10,975 nucleotides of DNA, from the NCBI GenBank assembly GCA_023954595.1, contig JAGSHJ010000066.1, forward strand, positions 1-10,975, written 5' to 3'. Below are positions 1 to 6,401 of the stretch, one piece after another. A program made the translations under genes and the position numbers. Below the pieces are notes generated by a model. It searched no databases and was not told the origin of the DNA. It saw only the letters and a list, made by a program, of their open reading frames with translations. The first letter of the stretch is position 1; each line of letters begins with the position of its first letter. This DNA is from Bacteriovoracaceae bacterium (lineage in GTDB: Bacteria; Bdellovibrionota; Bacteriovoracia; Bacteriovoracales; Bacteriovoracaceae).

Positions 1-1
1 C

Positions 2-907
2 TTTATCTATGATGTGACCGCGTTTGCATTAGAGCTTGAAGTGTATGAGGGGCTATTTAATACGGCAGTTCTCATCTCCTTTACTTGGGTTATGGCCAAA
101 ACTATAAAGCTCGTATCTTGGATCATCTATAGAAGGTACGACTACCAGCTTGTTGGTGGAAACAACATCAAAGAGAGAAGGATTCACACACAAGCACTGT
201 TTCTAGAAAAGATTCTAGTTGTGGTGGTCTGGGTGCTTGGATTATCTTTTGCTCTTTTAACCGTTGAGCAAGTTAAAGGAGTTGGAACTAAGCTTTTGGC
301 ATCTGCAGGGATTTTATCTGTGGTCGTGGGTTTTGCCGCACAAAAAGGTCTGGCCAATCTAATTGCAGGGTTTCAGATAGCCTTCACTCAACCCATAAGA
401 ATTGATGATGTGGTTTTTGTTGAAGGCGAATGGGGACGAATTGAAGAGATCACTCTGACTTATGTGGTTGTAAAAATTTGGGACTGGAGAAGACTAGTTC
501 TGCCTGTAACTTATTTCACGCAAAGGCCATTTCAAAATTGGACTAGATCAAGCTCTGATCTTCTAGGCAATATTACCTTTTGGGCAGACTATACTTTGGA
601 TGTGCAGGCCTTGCGAGAAGCACTTGATGATATTATGAAAAGCTCTGAGCTCTATAACGGGGACTTTTGGAACCTTCAAGTCGTCGAGACAAGTGACAAG
701 GCCATGCAGCTTCGTATTCTTATGACGGCGGATGACTCTCCTACTTCATGGGATCTTCGCTGCGAAATTCGTGAGAAGGTGTTGCAGTTTATCCGTGAGA
801 CGCAACCTCAAGCTCTTCCTACAATGCGCTTTGAAGGGATTAAAAGCGATAACCAAAATTTAGAAACAAATCACTTTGGGAGTACTGCCCAAAGCTCACA
901 TAACTAA
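2..907 (+). CDS. MscS-family mechanosensitive ion channel, 5' end cut by the window
   Basis: This is an inner-membrane channel protein of the small-conductance mechanosensitive (MscS) family, which releases solutes on hypo-osmotic shock. The reading frame is open to the first base of the window, so the GTG at 14 is probably internal and N-terminal sequence is missing. Counting from that GTG, hydrophobic segments lie at about residues 14-38, 66-84 and 95-125. The last is the Gly/Ala-rich pore helix family signature (AGILSVVVGFAAQKGLANL), followed by RIDDVV and a beta-domain with GEWGRIEEI, as in the MscS middle domain. A soluble C-terminal domain follows. The final 22 or so residues are polar and low in complexity, and are encoded where this gene overlaps the convergent barrel gene. 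The family call is firm; the subfamily and true start cannot be seen. Confidence 0.88.
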   Translation, partial: FIYDVTAFALELEVYEGLFNTAVLISFTWVMAKTIKLVSWIIYRRYDYQLVGGNNIKERRIHTQALFLEKILVVVVWVLGLSFALLTVEQVKGVGTKLLASAGILSVVVGFAAQKGLANLIAGFQIAFTQPIRIDDVVFVEGEWGRIEEITLTYVVVKIWDWRRLVLPVTYFTQRPFQNWTRSSSDLLGNITFWADYTLDVQALREALDDIMKSSELYNGDFWNLQVVETSDKAMQLRILMTADDSPTSWDLRCEIREKVLQFIRETQPQALPTMRFEGIKSDNQNLETNHFGSTAQSSHN

Positions 908-1364
908 ACTGTGCACCCAGAATGTAATAATCAATTGGCAAAATATAACCTAGATTAAAATAAGGACCACCATAGTTTGTAGATGTGTCTTCGTCTGTAT
1001 TATCTGTGTAATCGATGTCTTGATTGATTCTATGAAAGCTTCCCCCAGCTCCGATAGTCAGCCCAGGATAAGGACTATAAAAAGGCCCCAGTCTTAAATA
1101 CTTATTTGTAATGGATACATCAGAGGCGTCCTTGTCATTGATTTCAATGTCATCTGCGGTAGTTGTGGCATTGCCATAAGTCACAGTCCATCCATGAGTG
1201 AGACTTTGATAGAGCTCCGTTGTGGCACTTAAACCAAAACCTCTAGTAGTCTCACCATCCACATCTAATTGGGATGCTCCAAATTGAAGCGTGAAGTTTA
1301 CAAGCTCGATATCGCCGCGGGCCTGTGAAGTGAAAACAATAAGAAGAATCAAAAGCTTTTTCAT
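840..1364 (-). CDS. small outer-membrane beta-barrel protein
   Basis: This 174-residue protein is predicted to be exported and inserted in the outer membrane. The chosen ATG at 1364 begins MKKLLILLIVFTSQARG, a typical signal peptide with likely cleavage before DIELV. An upstream in-frame TTG at 1382 would add six residues in front of it and spoil the signal. The mature part has alternating polar and hydrophobic strands rich in Tyr, Gly, Asn and Thr, Asp-rich loops (DNTDEDTSTN), and ends in G-Y-R-F, the C-terminal aromatic recognised by the BAM machinery. About eight strands would fit, as in small OmpA/OmpW-like or OprF-like barrels, but I cannot name a family. The last 68 bases overlap the 3' end of the MscS gene on the other strand. 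Function unknown. Confidence 0.8.
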   Translation of the reverse strand: MKKLLILLIVFTSQARGDIELVNFTLQFGASQLDVDGETTRGFGLSATTELYQSLTHGWTVTYGNATTTADDIEINDKDASDVSITNKYLRLGPFYSPYPGLTIGAGGSFHRINQDIDYTDNTDEDTSTNYGGPYFNLGYILPIDYYILGAQFSYVSFGQYSQSDLFLNFGYRF

Positions 1365-1542
1365 GCCATATAGCTCATTCAATATGTGCGCTAAAATGGA
1401 GTTTTTTATAAATTGGTTAACAAATGTTTGGCCTTAAGCAGACAGACTAAGTCGCTCAGAAAGAGCTATCTCCTTGAATTAAATAACAAGCCCGAGTCTT
1501 TGTGATCAGCTTAAAACTCTTTTCTCTAAAGAGCTCTACTTC

Positions 1543-1555
1543 TATAATGTTTGGT
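1543..1555 (+). promoter_or_regulatory. possible -10 element giving a leaderless transcript
   Basis: TATAAT at 1543-1548 is followed by 7 bases and then the ATG at 1556. Transcription from it would start at or next to the A of the ATG, which would explain the absence of a Shine-Dalgarno. No good -35 is seen 16-18 bases upstream. The box overlaps the alternative ATG at 1547, so choosing this promoter rules out that start. Confidence 0.35.
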
Positions 1556-2887
1556 ATGTCGAAAAACCTCAAGAAGTACTCTATTATTGATATTGAAACA
1601 ACTGGCGGAAGCGCTCGAGCGAATAAAGTCATCGAGATCGCAATCGTAAACATCGATGGCGATAAGATTGTGGATACCTACTCCACACTTATTTATCCTG
1701 AAAGAAGAATACCACCACAGATCTCTTATTTAACAGGGATCACTGAGGACATGGTAGCAGGTGCTCCAAAGTTTTATGAAGTGGCCAAAAAGATTGTGCA
1801 GATGACAGAGGATCGAATCTTTGTCGCCCATAATGTCCACTTTGATTATAGCTTCATCCAACATGAATTTAGAGAGCTTGGCTTTACTTATAAAAGAGAG
1901 CTCTTATGCACTGTTAGACTCTCACGAAAAATAATTCCAGGCCTTGCCTCCTACTCTCTTGGAAAGCTATGCAAGGATGTGGGAATAGATCTTCCAGAAA
2001 AAGATCGCCACCGCGCCATGGGAGACGCTAAAGCTACGGCCGAGCTTTTTCAGATGATTCAAAAGAAAAAAAGCGAAGAGTTCTCAACCATCTTCAATAA
2101 CCTCAATGCCAAAATTAACTACCCTCCGTTTTTTGAAGAGAACGACTATGAGGAACTCCCTAATAGTCCAGGGGTGTATTATCTTTGGGATAAACGCGGA
2201 AAGCTTCTCTATATAGGGAAAGCTAAGGATATTAAAAAACGTGTTAGACAACACTTCATGGTTAAAAGCTCTCGCACCAAGGAGTATGAATTTAAAAATG
2301 GCATGGCCAATATTAGCTTTCAAGAAACGGGCAACGAACTCGCAGCTCTTCTATTAGAAGCAAGTGAGATCAAAAGCCGCTCCCCCATGTTTAATAAAGC
2401 ACTTCGAAGAAAGTACTTTCCATGGTCGGTAATACCTTATGAGACAACTGATGGAGTATTAGAATTTAGAGTGGCAAAAATTAAAGACCCAGACTATCCC
2501 ATTCGTTGCGGCTCTAGAAGAAGTGCCGAAGCAACAATCTCTCGTATTTATCAAAAAGCTTTTGGACTTGAATCAGAGCTTAATTTTGAAAATAATCTAA
2601 GACTCATGCAAAGCACTCTTGGAGTTGATAACTACAACGCGCAACTTAGAAAAAGATACGATGCCCTGACTTATTCAACAGAGAGCTTTCAGATTAAGCT
2701 CGCCGGTAGAAGTAAAAAAGAGCAGTGTTTTATTAAAAGATTCGAATCAGGTGACTTGCATCTCGTTTACACAAAAGAAGGTGAAGTCGTTGAGCGCTTT
2801 GAACTCGAAGAGACACCAGATCTTGTGCAGATCACTCTTCACTATCTTAGAAAGAAGGAGATCAAAGTCACACCTCTAGCGGCGTAG
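1556..2887 (+). CDS. DEDDh 3'-5' exonuclease fused to GIY-YIG (UvrC-type) nuclease domain
   Basis: A 443-residue two-nuclease protein. Residues about 7-170 are a DnaQ/epsilon-type exonuclease: D12-I-E14 (motif I), H95-F-D97 (motif II) and H152 with D157 (motif III, HRAMGD) supply the DEDDh metal-binding set. Residues about 200-285 are a GIY-YIG domain like the UvrC N-terminus: GVY at 206-208, YIG at 219-221, the Arg in KKRVRQHF, and catalytic Glu E268 in LLLEASEIKS. The rest (about 285-443) is not recognised. Epsilon-GIY-YIG fusions are known in bacteria (an M. tuberculosis example is Rv2191) and are thought to act in DNA repair, with incision and trimming on one chain. The start is uncertain: an in-frame GTG at 1502 and an ATG at 1547 exist, none has a clear Shine-Dalgarno, and the exonuclease fold begins just after the ATG at 1556, which sits 7 bases after a TATAAT. 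It stands alone, divergent from the barrel gene. Confidence 0.88.
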   Translation: MSKNLKKYSIIDIETTGGSARANKVIEIAIVNIDGDKIVDTYSTLIYPERRIPPQISYLTGITEDMVAGAPKFYEVAKKIVQMTEDRIFVAHNVHFDYSFIQHEFRELGFTYKRELLCTVRLSRKIIPGLASYSLGKLCKDVGIDLPEKDRHRAMGDAKATAELFQMIQKKKSEEFSTIFNNLNAKINYPPFFEENDYEELPNSPGVYYLWDKRGKLLYIGKAKDIKKRVRQHFMVKSSRTKEYEFKNGMANISFQETGNELAALLLEASEIKSRSPMFNKALRRKYFPWSVIPYETTDGVLEFRVAKIKDPDYPIRCGSRRSAEATISRIYQKAFGLESELNFENNLRLMQSTLGVDNYNAQLRKRYDALTYSTESFQIKLAGRSKKEQCFIKRFESGDLHLVYTKEGEVVERFELEETPDLVQITLHYLRKKEIKVTPLAA

Positions 2888-3065
2888 ATGAAGCTACATG
2901 GTCAAGGCCGGCGTGGATCAATAAGCAGCAATCCGTAATTGTCAGAGAGACGACTTCTATTTGAGAGCTTATTTAGTCATGATGTCCTTTTTTAAAGAGA
3001 TCAGGCCTAGTGTTAATAAGTCCTTCAAATCAAATCCCGTGCTCGGCATGTGACCATATAAATAA

Positions 3066-3088
3066 AAGGCATTTGCCTTGTGTTTTTT
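3066..3088 (+). terminator. weak candidate intrinsic terminator
   Basis: AAGGC (3066-3070), loop ATTT, GCCTT (3075-3079), then GTG and six T at 3083-3088. The stem is only 5-6 bp and the T-run starts 4 bases late. It lies about 180 bases after the nuclease gene. On the minus strand the same stem is followed by TTTTATTTAT, so it could also act in that direction. Low confidence. Confidence 0.3.
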
Positions 3089-3095
3089 AGGTTGT

Positions 3096-3118
3096 GCCAA
3101 AAATATTTCTCTTTTGGC
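3096..3118. repeat. perfect 7-bp inverted repeat
   Basis: GCCAAAA (3096-3102) and TTTTGGC (3112-3118) are exact reverse complements separated by 9 bases. As RNA this would be a hairpin; as DNA it could be a protein site. No T-run follows, so it is not a terminator on the plus strand. Confidence 0.45.
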
Positions 3119-3122
3119 CCTA

Positions 3123-3194
3123 AAGCGTAAAGTGTTTATGCGCCTGTTAGTGAGATGAACACTTTGTCAGTCTGTCACCTTGGCATAAACGCTT
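3123..3194. repeat. nested, competing inverted repeats (possible RNA structure or pseudoknot)
   Basis: Outer arms: AAGCG (3123-3127) with CGCTT (3190-3194), and TTTATGC (3135-3141) with GCATAAA (3183-3189), together a 12-bp stem with a 7-base bulge. Inner arms: AAAGTGTT (3129-3136) with AACACTTT (3158-3165), whose left arm is the bulge plus two bases of the outer stem. The stems either compete or, if the inner one is trimmed by 2 bp, form a pseudoknot. The function is unknown and chance pairing cannot be excluded without comparison. Confidence 0.4.
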
Positions 3195-3253
3195 AAAATT
3201 GCTCTTGCGTTTGTTGTCTTACTAATTAAGGTTGCTAAAATCGCGCCAATGTC

Positions 3254-3281
3254 TTGATTCAAGTTATAATTAGGTTAAGAT
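3254..3281 (+). promoter_or_regulatory. candidate sigma-70 promoter for the receiver/HD-GYP-like gene
   Basis: TTGATT (3254-3259), a 16-base spacer and TAAGAT (3276-3281) give a fair -35/-10 pair; transcription would start near 3288. A perfect TATAAT at 3265-3270 has no -35 at normal distance and is an alternative. The next gene begins at 3308 with a good ribosome site, so some promoter in this interval is expected. Confidence 0.45.
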
Positions 3282-3291
3282 AACTTAAGAT
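3261..3291. promoter_or_regulatory. possible operator: inverted and direct repeats over the promoter
   Basis: AAGTTAT (3261-3267) and ATAACTT (3280-3286) form a 7-bp inverted repeat with a 12-base spacer covering the candidate -10. In addition TTAAGAT occurs at 3275-3281 and again at 3285-3291, exactly one helical turn (10 bp) apart. Both patterns are typical of regulator sites, but the sequence is AT-rich and no cognate regulator is in the window. Confidence 0.35.
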
Positions 3292-3297
3292 TTATAT

Positions 3298-3303
3298 AGG
3301 AGA
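3298..3303 (+). promoter_or_regulatory. ribosome binding site that fixes a TTG start
   Basis: AGGAGA at 3298-3303 lies 4 bases before TTG at 3308. No in-frame ATG or GTG is near, and the encoded MKVLVISENN matches the first beta strand of a receiver domain, so TTG is the probable start codon. Confidence 0.75.
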
Positions 3304-3307
3304 ATTA

Positions 3308-4684
3308 TTGAAAGTACTGGTGATATCTGAAAACAATGCTGAACTAGAGCAACTTTCAAGAATACTTAGAAACCAATTCAAAGAGCTTGAGGTCGTTCAA
3401 GCTCGTACGAAGCAAGAGGCAATGGACCATGCATCAGTCAATGGCCCCTTTGGCTTTTTCGCCCTTGATGCTGAGGCCAAACTCTTTGAGCCCGATGCCC
3501 TCGGAAAAGAATTAATCGAATTCACTGGCGAGCGTCCTCTAGTCTTTCTAGGTAGTGAGGCCTTCATTACAGATAGAATCTCCCAAGAGCTATATCAATC
3601 AAATGAATATAACGAGTCCCTTCTTAGACCTTTTGACCGTGAAGACTTTAAAGACGACTTGGTTAATAAGGTTGGAAATGCTCTAAACTTTGCCAAGCAA
3701 GAAGAGTTCGCAAGCTCCATTGAAGATATTGATCCTGAAGAATTTATTCCGATGAAAATCAAAGGTTTCTATCTTTATCAAAGCTTTCCTTATGACATCT
3801 ATATGGAAATTGCTCACGGTAAATATATAAAGATCCTAGCGGCCAACAAGCCCTACACTATCAACACCCTTGCAAATTACGCCAAGAAGAATGTTAAGTG
3901 GCTCCATATTAGAAAAGATGATCAGCTTGAGTACCTAGAGACTGAATCTAGAAAGTGCTTGAAAGCGATTAGAAAGATGAATACAAAATCAGATGAGATG
4001 ATTTTGGTCCTCTTGAGGTCCACTACTCTTGTTCATCAAAGTCTATTGGCCATAGGGGTGACTCCTGGAGTTTTAACTCTATGTAACGCCATTACTGACA
4101 CCATCATTGAAGTTGTTAAACAAGAAGGTGGCGTTAGAAATATCCTAAAGCGATACCCTCATATCTATGCTGGGATCGCAAGTAAGAGCTTACTCACAGG
4201 CTTTATAGCTACAGCACTTACAAACAAGATGGGCTGGGATTCTATTTCAACAAAAAAGAAATTAACCACGGCCGCACTTTTGATGGACTTCACTCTACCA
4301 GAGGAAGAGATGGCGCATATCAATTCTCCTGCCTCACCTATTCTTAAAACGTTTGCAGAAGAAGATATTGTGGCATTCATTCAACACCCACTGAAGGCCG
4401 CAGAGGTGGCACAACAGTTTACAATGTTTCCTGATATTGACTACCTCATTGAAAATCATCATGAGACGCCTAATAGAAAAGGCTTTCCAAACCAACCAAG
4501 CCACACAAAGCTCACAGCACTGTGTTCTGTATTTAATGCTTCTCAATTTGTTGCAGCTGAACTTGATGGAGAGGGAATCAACAATCAATTGATTGCTAAA
4601 ACAATTAGATCAATGTCACGTGATTACTTCCACGGAAACTTCAAAGAAACTCTAAAAGCAATTAAAGAGATTTTAAAACCTTAG
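3308..4684 (+). CDS. receiver-like / degenerate HD-GYP-like signalling protein
   Basis: A 458-residue cytoplasmic protein. Residues 1-125 resemble a response-regulator receiver: beta strand KVLVIS, candidate phospho-Asp D54, S83 in LGSE at the usual Thr/Ser place, and R107-P108 where K-P is normal; the acidic pair at the start of the fold is E8-N9. Residues about 146-211 form a central module shared with the neighbouring protein (F-x-P-x-x-I-K, then DIY, then L-x-x-Y and a V-x-x-L strand). Residues about 275-458 align by motif with HD-GYP cyclic-di-GMP phosphodiesterases: H285, then M326-D327 in place of HD, H360-P361, H384-H385 and G392-F393-P394 in place of GYP. The HD His and the late Asp (CSVFNAS) are missing, so I infer no phosphodiesterase activity; it may bind ligand or partner. 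It converges on its paralogue with stops overlapping by 4 bases. Confidence 0.75.
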   Translation: MKVLVISENNAELEQLSRILRNQFKELEVVQARTKQEAMDHASVNGPFGFFALDAEAKLFEPDALGKELIEFTGERPLVFLGSEAFITDRISQELYQSNEYNESLLRPFDREDFKDDLVNKVGNALNFAKQEEFASSIEDIDPEEFIPMKIKGFYLYQSFPYDIYMEIAHGKYIKILAANKPYTINTLANYAKKNVKWLHIRKDDQLEYLETESRKCLKAIRKMNTKSDEMILVLLRSTTLVHQSLLAIGVTPGVLTLCNAITDTIIEVVKQEGGVRNILKRYPHIYAGIASKSLLTGFIATALTNKMGWDSISTKKKLTTAALLMDFTLPEEEMAHINSPASPILKTFAEEDIVAFIQHPLKAAEVAQQFTMFPDIDYLIENHHETPNRKGFPNQPSHTKLTALCSVFNASQFVAAELDGEGINNQLIAKTIRSMSRDYFHGNFKETLKAIKEILKP

Positions 4685-6039
4685 AGCTGAACGTCTACAA
4701 ATGCGTCCACGATCTTTTTATAAGTGTGGTTTTTGTAGCGTTCACGAAGTCTTACAAGGTAAGTCTCCTTGTCTGCAAGCTTCTTTTTGTCCCCGTTTTT
4801 AATTCGAGTCAAAATGTCTGTGGCGATGTCTTCAGCGATAATTATGATTTTAGATAATGGTGATATGTCGTCTTTGTAATTAACTGCAAAGCCTTGCCCA
4901 TTGGTCATGCCATGATGCTGAGTTACGATCATGTCCGCCCCTAGAGGAGAGCGTGGAAAAGTTTTAATTAATCTTCCTGCAAGCAGAGCATGCTCGATAA
5001 CAATTTGTTTTTCTTCTTCTGTCACATCACTTCTAAATAGAAAGTCTTCTTCATTTGTACAATCAGGATACTTCTTAAATAGTGGCACTAAATAGATGTC
5101 ATGAAAAAACAGAGCAAAAGAGACTTTGTTTTGCTGTTCAGGTGAGCCCCATGAGATGTTTTTAATTAATCCTGTTGCAATATAAGTCGCAAGAACAGAG
5201 TGCTTATAAGCAAAGTCCGCCTTGTTCTCTAGAAGCATCTTTAATAAGTTTTTAAGTTTTGGTGTGTCTTGAATAACTTCTTGCACACTTTGAACACAAG
5301 CTTGAGAGATTTGTGCGATCTCTTCTGAAACCTCATGAGTTTCAAAGATCTGCTCAGCTACGATCCCCATGCCTTGAGAAGTAAGCTCTACCCTCTCCGC
5401 AGAGGATATGTCATCACGAGTAAGCTCCTTTAGAACAACGCCACTTGCCTTATTGATAAAGCTCAGACGTTCAGAAGAGTCTATATATAGCTCCTCCACA
5501 CCTTGGTCTAAATACTTTTGAAGTGATTCGCCAATTTCCTTCTTCTTCTCAATGATCTTGTAATAGTCGTATTCAAACTCTCCTGTCGCAGCTCTGAAGT
5601 AGATATCACATGAACTTTTCTCTAGAGAATGAAATAGCTTTATAGGAATTGGAAAGAACTTCGGTACTTCCCTTGCGGCCATGTCTTTGGCGGTAATTTG
5701 TAGAATCTTTGCCATGGCCTGCAATAGGCCTTTGATGTCGTATCTGTTTTTTAAAACAATACTATTTTCAATCTTACCTGTTGGCTCACCTAGGATGATG
5801 ACTGGTATTTTTCTCTCTTGAGTCTTTAAAAATTCAATGAGCTTTAAGATCGCATTATCTTTTTCATTTAGTTCACGAAAACAAATGATCGCATCAACAT
5901 GTGGCACTTGCTCAAGAAGTGCGATGGCACCTTTGAGGTTTTTCTTTATTGTAACACTTGCGCCTACATAGGCCCTTAGGTTTACTTCATAAAGGTTATT
6001 AGTAACCTCGTTGTTCGAAATTAAGATTGCGTGACTCAT
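4681..6039 (-). CDS. pseudo-receiver / HD-GYP-like phosphohydrolase protein
   Basis: A 452-residue paralogue of the facing gene, with the same domain order. The N-terminal part (1-115) starts like a receiver (AILISNN) but has C53-F54 where the phospho-Asp should be and no clear K-P, so it should not be phosphorylated. The central module is at about 128-195 (FFPIPIK, then CDIY, then the strand EELYI). The C-terminal domain (about 270-452) keeps the HD-GYP metal ligands: H280, H313-D314, H350, H375-H376 and D404. HDIGK is HDIYL here and GYP is G383-F384-A. It could therefore bind metal and hydrolyse a cyclic dinucleotide or another phosphoester, but the altered GYP leaves substrate open. The ATG at 6039 follows GGGAG 11 bases upstream and an extended -10 promoter. 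Confidence 0.78.
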   Translation of the reverse strand: MSHAILISNNEVTNNLYEVNLRAYVGASVTIKKNLKGAIALLEQVPHVDAIICFRELNEKDNAILKLIEFLKTQERKIPVIILGEPTGKIENSIVLKNRYDIKGLLQAMAKILQITAKDMAAREVPKFFPIPIKLFHSLEKSSCDIYFRAATGEFEYDYYKIIEKKKEIGESLQKYLDQGVEELYIDSSERLSFINKASGVVLKELTRDDISSAERVELTSQGMGIVAEQIFETHEVSEEIAQISQACVQSVQEVIQDTPKLKNLLKMLLENKADFAYKHSVLATYIATGLIKNISWGSPEQQNKVSFALFFHDIYLVPLFKKYPDCTNEEDFLFRSDVTEEEKQIVIEHALLAGRLIKTFPRSPLGADMIVTQHHGMTNGQGFAVNYKDDISPLSKIIIIAEDIATDILTRIKNGDKKKLADKETYLVRLRERYKNHTYKKIVDAFVDVQL

Positions 6040-6063
6040 TATTTAAAAAACTCCCTTTGCTCG

Positions 6064-6072
6064 ATTATAGCA
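6064..6072 (-). promoter_or_regulatory. extended -10 promoter for the HD-GYP-like gene
   Basis: On the minus strand TGC-TATAAT (6072 down to 6064) is a perfect extended -10. The -35 place reads TGCCAG, which is poor, as is usual with extended -10 promoters. Transcription would start near 6057, giving an 18-base leader with GGGAG at 6055-6051. The gene is thus probably transcribed independently of the small gene upstream of it. Confidence 0.55.
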
Positions 6073-6102
6073 CAGCGTAAAACTTGCTGGCAGCGGCAGT
6101 CT

Positions 6103-6363
6103 TTACCTTGCAATTGAGCTCAGATATTTTTTTAGACGGTGAACACCCATGGTCAGGGCCTCTCTTTCATCTTCAAGTTTGTAGATGATTTCGATGTGCT
6201 TATAGATTTTGCCTGATTCGGAAAGAACAATATCTACTTCGGCGTCAAAGAAGGCCTGATTTTTGTTTACGCTAATGCGCCCAACTAGTTCTGGAGACAG
6301 TCCCCTAAGCTCGACGAACTCTTCAATGGGATATTCTGTTTTATGATTATTGATCCTGGTCAT
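6103..6363 (-). CDS. small conserved-looking protein of unknown function
   Basis: This 86-residue product is not one I recognise. It is charged and soluble, with no Cys, no signal peptide and no membrane segment. It looks alpha/beta: a strand-rich middle (about 40-62: AFFDAEVDIVL, then YKHIEIIYKL) followed by an amphipathic helix (about 64-85: EDEREALTMGVHRLKKYLSS). The ATG at 6363 has an AG-rich stretch (AGAAGAAG) just upstream. The frame is intact, codon use matches the neighbours, and a promoter with TTGATG-17-GATAAT precedes it, so I take it as real. It is divergent from sdhC and lies 63 bases before the HD-GYP-like gene on the same strand, so readthrough into that gene is possible. Confidence 0.62.
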   Translation of the reverse strand: MTRINNHKTEYPIEEFVELRGLSPELVGRISVNKNQAFFDAEVDIVLSESGKIYKHIEIIYKLEDEREALTMGVHRLKKYLSSIAR

Positions 6364-6401
6364 ATTTTCTTCTTCTGTTGGTACAAGCTGGTTAAAACTT
6401 T

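Larger units (their letters stand above)
2888..3253. other. non-coding interval with inverted repeats
   Basis: The interval between the nuclease gene and the next TTG start is 420 bases long; I see no convincing reading frame on either strand. Its first 175 bases show nothing notable. From 3066 to 3194 it holds a run of inverted repeats, listed separately, that could be a structured RNA, a weak terminator for the upstream gene, or chance in AT-rich DNA. From 3254 on it holds the promoter of the following gene. Confidence 0.6.

Noticed and set aside
1502..1555. N-terminal extension of the nuclease gene from the GTG at 1502
   Set aside because: No ribosome site, Ser/Leu-rich sequence outside the exonuclease fold, and a TATAAT inside it; not fully excluded.
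3096..3118. Inverted repeat as a terminator
   Set aside because: No T-run follows on the plus strand, and the stem is mostly A-T pairs.
2888..3307. Cyclic-di-GMP (GEMM) riboswitch before the HD-GYP-like gene
   Set aside because: I looked for the conserved GEMM core sequence and tetraloop-receptor pattern and did not find it; only unassigned inverted repeats are present.
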